Shown in pieces: positions 34,893 to 43,300 of a DNA stretch of 64,000 nucleotides (position 1 is the stretch's first letter; each line of letters begins with the position of its first letter). The stretch is from Roseofilum capinflatum BLCC-M114 (GTDB lineage Bacteria > Cyanobacteriota > Cyanobacteriia > Cyanobacteriales > Desertifilaceae), in assembly GCF_030068505.1 (NCBI RefSeq), contig NZ_JAQOSO010000092.1:30808-94807 (forward strand), given 5' to 3'. Position numbers and translations under genes: made by a program. The notes under the pieces were generated by a model that did no database searches, was not told the origin of the DNA, and worked only from the letters and a program-made list of their open reading frames with translations.

Positions 34893-36116
34893 TTAATTGT
34901 TAATTGTCACTTCTGGCTGTAACCTCTGAAATAACAGATTCGCCGCCAATTGATTGCCCGTTAAATTCCAATGGGTATCGCGCAAAATATACAAAACTTG
35001 TTCTTTTCCCGCTTCTTGAAATGGCTCTAACATATCCAAATAGTCAATACCATGAGCTTCCAAAGTCTCAATCACTACTTTTTGCGGCAGCTCTAAATCA
35101 TAATCTTCAGGATTGAGTTCATACTCAGTAAAAATTTTATTCGCCAACGTTTGATCGATTTGGTATTCTGAAGGATAAATCGCGACCAAAAAAGGAATAT
35201 TTTTTGCTTTTAAGATTTCTGCCATTTCTACCACGGCTTGCAAGGAATATTCAAACTGAGGGGTAAATTTTCCCGCTTCATAGTCAGGAATGTTATTTAT
35301 TTCTAGTTTCCACCGTTCAATCTCTAAAAATGTTTGTTCTGAGTACAGAGCTGGAGGGTCTGGACTAGGATTAGGATCGGGAGTGTCTTGGGCGATCGCG
35401 CTTTCTATCAGTTCAAACTTCCCTTGAGTTTGCTGTTGTGCTTGTTGCAGTTTCAGTTGCTCCTGAAATATACGGTAGCGCTGCTGTAAAAATAATCCAA
35501 CTCTCGATTTGCCGATTAAGGGATATCCGAAGAGCTTCACTTCTTTGGTGCGATCGATATCAATAAACGTATCATTAAGAACAATCCGTTTTTGATTCAC
35601 CGGGGTATGTAAATCATTGCCCACAAAAAAGCCCAACACGACTAAATCGGGACTAAACTTTAGCCCATATTTTTTCAGCATCCCTAAATACATGGGTGGA
35701 TCAGCCATGGGAAATCCCACATTAATCACCTCGACTTTAGGCGCTCCATAATAGTCTTCAAACTGTTTTTCGAGGATTGCCGTATAGTTTCCGTCTAAAT
35801 TCCCTGCCCAGCTATAGGAATCTCCAATCACCACAATGCGGTAATTCCCCGGTGCTTTCTCTAGGGGGTAGTCGCGATCGTTAAACCCATATTCGTTGGT
35901 TCCAGGAGTATCTGGATTCACTCGAAATCCCAGGTCTGGATCGTACTGAAAAAAGCCCTTAAACAGATAGGGTTCTGCTACAATCATAAACAATTCTGCC
36001 GTTAGCAAAGGCACACCGATGCACAGAAGCCCTAAAAATCCCCAATTGATGAATTTACGAATATTGAGTTTTGATGACCCTTTGATTTTATGGTCTTTTT
36101 TATTAATTTTTAACAT
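34893..36116 (-). CDS. Membrane-anchored SGNH/GDSL-type hydrolase (copy 1)
   Basis: The predicted protein has 407 residues. An N-terminal membrane helix (about 25-47) is followed by an SGNH hydrolase fold: block I VVIGDSYSWAG with nucleophile Ser100, block III FFVGNDLH with Asn167, and block V DTHWN with Asp380 and His382. The conserved FGFNDRDYPLE-like segment (YGFNDRDYPLEK) precedes block I. The family contains esterases and O-acetyltransferase-like enzymes acting on polysaccharides outside the membrane. It overlaps the upstream paralogue by 14 bases. A Pro/Asp/Ser-rich loop (about 240-262) is absent from the paralogue. Confidence 0.85.
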   Translation of the reverse strand: MLKINKKDHKIKGSSKLNIRKFINWGFLGLLCIGVPLLTAELFMIVAEPYLFKGFFQYDPDLGFRVNPDTPGTNEYGFNDRDYPLEKAPGNYRIVVIGDSYSWAGNLDGNYTAILEKQFEDYYGAPKVEVINVGFPMADPPMYLGMLKKYGLKFSPDLVVLGFFVGNDLHTPVNQKRIVLNDTFIDIDRTKEVKLFGYPLIGKSRVGLFLQQRYRIFQEQLKLQQAQQQTQGKFELIESAIAQDTPDPNPSPDPPALYSEQTFLEIERWKLEINNIPDYEAGKFTPQFEYSLQAVVEMAEILKAKNIPFLVAIYPSEYQIDQTLANKIFTEYELNPEDYDLELPQKVVIETLEAHGIDYLDMLEPFQEAGKEQVLYILRDTHWNLTGNQLAANLLFQRLQPEVTINN

Positions 36117-37236
36117 AGTCTAATAGATTTTGATATAAAATATCTGATGCCAATTGATTACCGGCGAGATTCCAATGGGTATCTCTGAGCAAATATAAGG
36201 TTTCGGTTTCTCCAACTTGACGGAAGCGATCGAGCATATCAATATAGGGGATTCCTTCTCTATCCAGAAAGTCAATCAGCAACTTTTGCATCAACTCTAG
36301 GTCGTACTCTTCGCGATTGAGTCCATAGGTTTCAAAGAGTTGATCGGCTAAGGCTTGATTGACTTGAAATTCATCGGGATAAATCGCTACCTTAAAATCG
36401 ATTTGGCGCTCGGCCAAAAGTTGCTTGATTTGGGCAATGCTCTCAAACAGATATTCGATTCTATCATCATATTTCCCTTCTGCGTGGGCCTTGAGGTTAC
36501 AAAACTCTAATCGAGCGCGTTGAATTTTTAAGAAGGTTTCTTCTGTAAATGTTCCCTGCTCCTCTGGTGGGTTAGCCCATGCTGGCTGTTCAAGGGTGGC
36601 TGTTTCTCGAAAAACCTTATATTTTTGCTCAATAAACATCCAGAGGCGAGACTTGAAAATAATCGGATAGCCTAAGATCTGGATTTCCTTACGCTTATCA
36701 ATGTCAATTTGCGTATCATTAACCACAATTCGCTTGCGGTAGGGGTCAGCATCAATGAAATCATTGCCGACAAAGACACCCAAAACCACCAAATCGGGCT
36801 GATATTGCAAACCGAACTTTTGCAACATGATTAACTGTTCCCCGGCATGGGTCATGGGATAACCCGCGTTAATGACTTCTACGGGGGGTAAATCTGGGGT
36901 TTGAGCGAACTGATTTTCGAGTAAAGCAGTATAGTTCCCCTCTAAACCCCCCGCCCAGTTGAAGGAATCGCCAACAATGACCATTCTGGCTGTGCCAGGG
37001 ATACGTTCGAGGGGATAGTCTTGGTCGTTAAATCCAAACCGGTTGGAGCCTAACATATTGGGTCTCACCCGAAATCCCATATCCGGGTCATACTGGTAGA
37101 AACCCTTGAAGAGAACGGGATCGAGTAGGATCATGGCTATCTCAACGGTAATCCAGGGAATGCCAATCCAGCAGAGCAAGAGGAGGGCAATTTGAGAGAT
37201 TTTATTGACTTTGAGAGGTTTTGTGGGTTTAATCAT
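36103..37236 (-). CDS. Membrane-anchored SGNH/GDSL-type hydrolase (copy 2)
   Basis: A paralogue of the gene at 34893-36116 with 377 residues. It has the same membrane helix (about 14-37) and blocks: IVGDSFNWAG (Ser91), VFVGNDF (Asn158), DTHWN (Asp352, His354). The two proteins share the order FGFNDQDYPLE, VINAGYPM, QYDPDMGFRV and many identical residues, showing tandem duplication, but differ widely in the middle. It is divergent from the carbamoyltransferase across a 216-base gap. Substrate unknown; cell-surface glycan modification is inferred from the neighbours. Confidence 0.85.
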   Translation of the reverse strand: MIKPTKPLKVNKISQIALLLLCWIGIPWITVEIAMILLDPVLFKGFYQYDPDMGFRVRPNMLGSNRFGFNDQDYPLERIPGTARMVIVGDSFNWAGGLEGNYTALLENQFAQTPDLPPVEVINAGYPMTHAGEQLIMLQKFGLQYQPDLVVLGVFVGNDFIDADPYRKRIVVNDTQIDIDKRKEIQILGYPIIFKSRLWMFIEQKYKVFRETATLEQPAWANPPEEQGTFTEETFLKIQRARLEFCNLKAHAEGKYDDRIEYLFESIAQIKQLLAERQIDFKVAIYPDEFQVNQALADQLFETYGLNREEYDLELMQKLLIDFLDREGIPYIDMLDRFRQVGETETLYLLRDTHWNLAGNQLASDILYQNLLDYVKN

Positions 37237-37452
37237 TAAGAAAGTTTACAAAATAAACACACCTGAAGGGTCTGCCCAGCGATCGTAATCATTAAGGTAG
37301 TCCCAGACAAGATAGGAGCGAACCCATGTTCGTCTTCCCAGAAACAAGCGATCGCAGTGCTTATAGAGTAAACCCTAAGTTACAATCTCTATTCATGATC
37401 CCAAAAAAATCCCAAAATTGGCTTAAATTAACTGGCGTAGGGGTGAACTAAT

Positions 37453-39381
37453 ATGAAGATCCTAGGAATTTCAGCGTTTTATCACGATAGCGCGGCGGCG
37501 ATCATCTGCGATGGTGAAATCGTAGCCGCAGCCCAAGAAGAGCGATTTTCGCGCAAAAAACACGATCCACGGTTTCCGAAACATGCGATCGCCTATTGCC
37601 TGGAAATGGCCCAAACCACGATCTGTGACCTAGATCATATCGTCTTCTACGACAAACCCCTACTCAAATTTGAGCGGCTCCTAGAAACCTACCTAGCCTA
37701 TGCCCCCAGAGGGTTCCGGTCATTCCTGGCCGCCATGCCCGTCTGGTTAAAAGAAAAGCTCTATCTGAAAACCGTATTAAGAACCGAACTCTCAGAAATC
37801 GGCCAGTGCAAGAAAACCGAGCTGCCCAAACTGATGTTCACCGAGCATCACCAGTCCCACGCAGCCTCTGCCTTCTTCCCCAGTCCCTTTGAACGGGCTG
37901 CCGTTCTCTGTCTCGATGGGGTCGGCGAATGGGCCACCACTACCGCCTGGCTCGGAGAAGGAAACCAGCTCATTCCCCAATGGCAAATCGACTTCCCCCA
38001 CTCCTTGGGTTTACTCTATTCTGCCTTCACCTACTACACCGGCTTCAAAGTCAACTCTGGGGAATACAAACTCATGGGACTCGCGCCCTATGGGGAACCC
38101 AAATATATTGACACCATCCTCAGCAACCTGATTGATGTCAAAGAAGATGGCACATTCCGGTTAAACATGGATTACTTCAACTATGCCACCGGTCTCACCA
38201 TGACCAACAGCAAGTTTGATGACCTATTTGGCGGCCCTCCTCGGAAACCGGAAACCCCCATCAGTCAGCGCGAAATGGATATCGCCAGCTCCATCCAATG
38301 GGTGACCGAAGATGTGGTTCTCCGTCTAGCCAATACGGTGAAAACAGAACTCCAAGTCGAAAACCTCTGTTTAGCCGGTGGTGTGGCTCTCAACTGTGTG
38401 GCCAATGGTCGCATTTTGCGCGAATGTGGCTTTAAGGAAGTTTGGGTACAACCGGCCGCTGGCGATGCGGGTGGAGCCTTGGGAGCGGCTCTTTCTGCTT
38501 GGTATGAATACCACAGTATGCCCCGCACCGTAACAGCCGAGAAAGTACCGGTGATGGTCAGCAGTGCTAAAGAAACAGCCACCGCCACCGTGGGAACCTT
38601 GAGCCAAGAAAAAATAGCCGCTCCCGTACAAGACCAGATGCGCGGGTCGTACTTAGGGCCAAAATTCTCCGATGCGGAAATTCTGGACTATCTGGACTTG
38701 GTGAAAGCCTCCTATGTGCGCCTGGATGATGCCGAACTCATGCCTCGGTTAGCGGAAATTCTAGCTACTGACAATGTGGTGGGATGGTTCCAAGGGCGGA
38801 TGGAATTCGGCCCCCGTGCCTTGGGTGGACGCTCCATTATTGGTGACCCCAGGTCGCCGAAAATGCAATCGGTGATGAACCTGAAAATTAAGTATCGGGA
38901 ATCGTTCCGTCCCTTTGCTCCTTCCGTGTTGGCCGAGCGCGTATCGGACTATTTCGAGCAATATAGCCCCAGTCCCTATATGCTGATGGTGGCTCCAGTG
39001 AAGGAATCGTTGCGTATTCCGATGACAGAGGAGCAAAAGCAACTGTTTGGCATTGAAAAGCTCAATATTCCTCGCTCTGAAATTCCCGCCATTACCCACG
39101 TAGACTATTCGGCGCGTATCCAAACGGTTCACAAGGAAACCAACCCCCGCTATCACAGCTTAATTAATCATTTTGATAAGCTTACGGGTTGCGGTCTGAT
39201 TGTAAATACGTCGTTTAATGTGCGCGGAGAACCCATTGTTTGTACTCCAGAAGATGCTTATCGCTGCTTCATGCGGACTGAGATGGATTATCTGGTTCTG
39301 GAAAACTTCTTGTTGGCTAAGACTGACCAACCCGCTTGGGAGAAAGATGAGTCTTGGAAGACGGAGTTTGAGTTAGATTAG
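37453..39381 (+). CDS. NodU/CmcH-type carbamoyltransferase
   Basis: The predicted O-carbamoyltransferase has 642 residues. The N-terminal YrdC-unrelated domain starts ILGISAFYHDSAAAIICDG, with the metal-binding HHQSHAASAFF motif (about 136-146) and CLDGVGEW. Nucleotide-binding blocks are LCLAGGVALNC and GDAGGALGAA. The C-terminal domain has FGPRALGGRSIIGDPR and VNTSFNVRGEPIV. Such enzymes transfer carbamoyl from carbamoyl phosphate via carbamoyl-AMP to a sugar hydroxyl. An insert of about 50 residues near 355-405 separates the two domains. Next to it are SxtJ and DUF5989 genes. Confidence 0.92.
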   Translation: MKILGISAFYHDSAAAIICDGEIVAAAQEERFSRKKHDPRFPKHAIAYCLEMAQTTICDLDHIVFYDKPLLKFERLLETYLAYAPRGFRSFLAAMPVWLKEKLYLKTVLRTELSEIGQCKKTELPKLMFTEHHQSHAASAFFPSPFERAAVLCLDGVGEWATTTAWLGEGNQLIPQWQIDFPHSLGLLYSAFTYYTGFKVNSGEYKLMGLAPYGEPKYIDTILSNLIDVKEDGTFRLNMDYFNYATGLTMTNSKFDDLFGGPPRKPETPISQREMDIASSIQWVTEDVVLRLANTVKTELQVENLCLAGGVALNCVANGRILRECGFKEVWVQPAAGDAGGALGAALSAWYEYHSMPRTVTAEKVPVMVSSAKETATATVGTLSQEKIAAPVQDQMRGSYLGPKFSDAEILDYLDLVKASYVRLDDAELMPRLAEILATDNVVGWFQGRMEFGPRALGGRSIIGDPRSPKMQSVMNLKIKYRESFRPFAPSVLAERVSDYFEQYSPSPYMLMVAPVKESLRIPMTEEQKQLFGIEKLNIPRSEIPAITHVDYSARIQTVHKETNPRYHSLINHFDKLTGCGLIVNTSFNVRGEPIVCTPEDAYRCFMRTEMDYLVLENFLLAKTDQPAWEKDESWKTEFELD

Positions 39382-39387
39382 GGGTTT

Positions 39388-39537
39388 ATAGCAAACCTAA
39401 ATGAGTTATATAACGACTGCGCCTCATCCCCTGGCCCCTTCTCCCGCAGGAGAAGGGGAGCAGAAGTCCCTCTCCCGTGGGAGAGGGATATAGGGAGAGG
39501 GCATTTCCAGTTGCACAATTCATTTAGACTAGCTATA
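39388..39537. repeat. Dispersed repeat family A, complete simple copy
   Basis: It begins ATAGCAAACCTAAATGAGTT, has the modules CCCCTTCTCCCGCAGG and CCCTCTCCCGTGGGAGAGGG, and ends TTGCACAATTCATTTAGACTAGCTATA. It lies between the carbamoyltransferase and SxtJ genes. The copy at 23531-23728 differs by an internal insert. It does not code for protein. Confidence 0.85.
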
Positions 39538-39604
39538 TCTCCCCTTAATAAGTAGGGGGATCTTAACCCCTCAGAAAAGCAAGTAAAAATCATCATTAAT
39601 CACT

Positions 39605-40009
39605 ATGCATCCAATCAAAAAACTCAATACAAAAGAACTGCGCCAATTTGGTCTCCTGTTTGGGATAATGGTGGGTTTAGTTTTCGGTATTATCTGGCCC
39701 TTGATACTCGGTCATAGTAGTGCAACCTGGCCCTGGATTGTGCTGGGTATTTTCTGGGCTTGGGCGTTAATTGCCCCCAAAACCCTCGACCCGTTTTATC
39801 AGGTTTTTGCCCGCTTTGGGATGATGATGGGTTGGATTAATACCCGCGTAATTTTGGGGATTATTTTTTATGGGATGATTGCGCCGATGGGGTTTCTACG
39901 GAAAAAGTTTGGAGGTGACCCTATGCGTCGGGAATGGCGTAAACCGGTGGAAAGTTATCGAATTCCGTCCCATCCTAGACCGGCGAAGAGTCTAGAATAT
40001 CCATTTTAG
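39605..40009 (+). CDS. SxtJ family membrane protein
   Basis: The predicted protein has 134 residues with two to three membrane helices (about 15-35, 38-57, 78-100) and a positively charged C-terminal tail (RREWRKPVESYRIPSHPRP). The family is named after a gene of the saxitoxin cluster and is usually found beside NodU-type carbamoyltransferases and DUF5989 proteins, as here. The role is not established. The gap to the carbamoyltransferase is occupied by a repeat. Confidence 0.82.
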   Translation: MHPIKKLNTKELRQFGLLFGIMVGLVFGIIWPLILGHSSATWPWIVLGIFWAWALIAPKTLDPFYQVFARFGMMMGWINTRVILGIIFYGMIAPMGFLRKKFGGDPMRREWRKPVESYRIPSHPRPAKSLEYPF

Positions 40010-40044
40010 TTAAGTTTTAAGTTAAACCAATTGGAGTTTTGTAT

Positions 40045-40194
40045 ATGGAATTTTTTGAGGATCTTTGGGCTTTTTTAGGGGAGCGGAAAAAGTATTGGTT
40101 GTTGCCGTTGATTATTAGTTTGGTGATGGTGGGTGCTTTGATTATCCTTAGCCAAGCTTCGGTGATTGCACCGTTTATCTATACGTTGTTCTAA
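40045..40194 (+). CDS. DUF5989-type small membrane protein
   Basis: The predicted protein has 49 residues, ATG 40045 to TAA at 40192-40194, with GGAG eight bases upstream. The sequence begins MEFFEDLWAFLGERKKYWLLP, then one membrane helix to FIYTLF. This matches the short proteins found beside SxtJ and carbamoyltransferase genes. It is 35 bases after the SxtJ stop, so probably co-transcribed. Confidence 0.8.
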   Translation: MEFFEDLWAFLGERKKYWLLPLIISLVMVGALIILSQASVIAPFIYTLF

Positions 40195-40207
40195 GAGCAG
40201 TGGGGGA

Positions 40208-40279
40208 GGGCGGGTTTCCGCAAGCAGACATGAATACAAAAATAGTTGTCAGTCTACAAGATTTGGGTATAACCCGCCC
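40208..40279. repeat. Inverted repeat GGGCGGGTT / AACCCGCCC
   Basis: The 9-bp arms at 40208-40216 and 40271-40279 are separated by 54 bases, between the convergent DUF5989 and dual-kinase genes. On the minus strand the right end reads GTAGGGGCGGGTT, almost the same as the element at 47588-47644. Confidence 0.6.
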
Positions 40280-40316
40280 CTACAGATCTCTGTAGCGCAA
40301 ATAAATAGATTTGATA

Positions 40317-43300
40317 TTATACAGGCAGGTGAATTATAAACTCCGTGCCTTGGCCCAATTCAGAGTTACAGATAATTGTACCACCATGTTTTTCTACGAT
40401 AATTTGACGGGCGATCGCCATGCCTAACCCTGTGCCTTTGCCCACCGCTTTGGTGGTAAACCCCTGCTCGAAGATGCGCTCTTTTACCTCTGGAGGCATT
40501 CCGATCCCATTATCAGTAATGCGGACGGTCACCTCCTTGGCCGTGGCTGAGGTTTTAAGGGTAATCTGATTGGGATTAGCGGCAATCTCGTCAAAACTGC
40601 GCCCCTGATTGGTTTCTTCTAGGGCATCGATCGCATTAGCAATCAGATTCATAAACACCTGGTTGAGCTGTCCGGGAAAACATTGCACCTCTGGCAGTTC
40701 TCCATAGTCTCTGACAATTTCAATCGCGGGTCGCACTTCATTGGCTTTCAGGCGATGTTTGAGAATCAGCAATGTACTGTCGATCCCTTCATGCAGGTCA
40801 AACGGGACTTTATAATCTTTGTCCACACGGGAAAATATCCGTAGAGAATCGCTAATATGGCCGATGCGATTGGTTCCTTCTCGCATGGAGGCAATCAGGT
40901 GGGGTAAGTCTTCCCTGATAAACTCTAAATCGATCGCTTCGATTTCTTCTTCTATGGCTTCGCTCGGCTCTGGATATTCTTCCTGATACAGGTCAATCAA
41001 TCTGAACAAGTCTTCTAAATATTCTTGGGCTGGGTTGATATTTCCCGCAATAAATGCCACAGGATTATTGATTTCGTGGGCAACTCCAGCCACCAAGTTG
41101 CCCAAAGCCGACATTTTCTCGCTTTGCACCAGTTGCAGTTGGGCTTGTTGCAGATCTGCTAAAGATTCTTCCAGTTTCTGGGCATAGTCTTGGGACTGTT
41201 CGTAGAGACGGGCATTTTCTAGGGAAATCGCTGCTTGGGAACAGAGCAGATTCAGCAGTTCGATGCGATCGCCGGTAAACGCTCCCACCGCCACATGATT
41301 TTCCAGATAGAGAATGCCGATCGCGTTACCTTGATTCAGGATCGGGGCGCACAGGAGACTTTTTGGTGGGTCTTGCAACAAATAGGAGTCGCCCGCCAAC
41401 TGAGGTTCGCGAGAAACATCGTTAACAATCGTCGGTTTTTGAGTGCGTTTGACCTTATTCATCACACTCGTTGGGAGGGCCATATCGTCCTCTATTGGCA
41501 TTGAATGCAACTGGCTCATCTGGAGCGTATATCGGGCGACGACTTGCCAAGTGTCTTGTTGGTTTAAAAGCAGAATGGCGCGATCGGCTCCCGCATTTTC
41601 CATCGCCGCTTTCATTAAGCTCGAAATCAGTTTATCTAGGTGGATTTCGCTCGATAAAGATTGAGCCGCTTTCATCGCTGTTGCCCAGTCCAGCATGAAA
41701 CCGGTGCTGCTGCTACTCGAACTCGCGGTTCGCGTTAAGGTAGAAGCAACCGTTTGACCCTTCATCAGTTGTAAGCGGGGGGGTTGCACAATAGCAGAGA
41801 GCAGTTGGGGATATTGTTGTTCGAGTTGATCGGTTTTGGCTTTCGCACCCCAGCGAGCGTAGGCATAGTAGGCATCCGTCATATAGACTTGGGCGACTTT
41901 TTCTTTACCCCAATCGAGGTAAAATTTAGCCGCTAGTTCGTTGGCTAGAGCCTCTTCTTGTAAGAATTGGTTTTCTTTGGCTCCGGCTATGGCGCGATCG
42001 TAAAGTTCGATCGCCTCTGCCCTATTGCCTAAAACTCGCGCTTTTTCGGCTGCGATCAAATCCACTTTATGTTGGTGATTCATGGGGGCATGACGGGCCC
42101 ATTGATCTTGCAGTTGGGTTTGGTTTTCTTCCACCCGCTCTAATGGCTCCGGTTCCCCTGTCCAATTGGCCAGAGCGGTCAAAGCATCATAAAAATAAAA
42201 TGCCGGTTCGCTGACCATCCCCACGCCAGCGATTAAATATTGGCGGGTCGTAACTGCCTGTTCTTGAGCCGATTCTATTTGGCCAAAGACATAGGAAAGC
42301 ATCAACTTATATAAATGAAATAAATACAACCCAAACCAGTCATGGGCAGCAGTCAGCACCGGCATAAATTCTGCTTCAACCAACACTTGCCCAGACAAAA
42401 TACTAGGATACTCTTCTAGACCCTGAAAATTTAAGATAGATTGCCAATAGATGCGACAGTAATTGGCTGTTGTCACTTGATTTAATTGCATCAAACCCTG
42501 GCAATACACACGAGTTTGCTGTTCTAAATCGGCCAGGGACTGGCTGCACCAAAAGGAATTGAGACATACATTTTGGGCGCAATATCCGGCTAACTCCTGA
42601 TTACCTACTTCAAGGGCACTTCTATAGCTCTCTTGTAGCAGTGCAAGCACATTTTTAAGATGAGATTGACGGTGCAAGAGGAACAAACCGGCCGCGTTGG
42701 TCACTTCTGGTTTAATTGCTTTGGCATCGAGTTGAGACACCAGTTCTAGAGCTAAATGGCCAAATTTGACTCCAGCGCTCACATCTTTCAACAGGTTACA
42801 AGCAATAGTTCCATAGCAAACATAACCAAAGCCTGACGCTAATGTATTGCCGTATTGGATGGAGAGTTTCACCGATAAGCAAATCAGGATGGGGAAGAAG
42901 GGAGGCGCAGCAATATACGCGACCGGTATGATACTGTTGGCAATTTGTACGATCGCCATTTTTTCCCGATCTCTCATTTCTGGTAAGTGAATCAAGTCTT
43001 CAATTTCCCGGTCTCCCAGCAGTTGTCCGATCTCGGCAATGGCTTGTTGAATATCATCATCCGTCGGTTTGGCCGGAAGGGGAGTGTCAAACTGTTGCAG
43101 CACTTGTAGGGCGATCGCAATAGCTTCGGTCAGTTGATTCTGGGAAATCTTGGCTTGAATTCTAATCCGGTAAACATTAACCTTTTCCAGTAGCGATCGG
43201 GTCTGTTTGATGACCGTCTCGACCCACTGTTCCATTTCCTCAAAGTCACCGCATAGGGAGGCCAATTCGGCGGCGAGTTCGTGAAACTCTAGACTCATTT

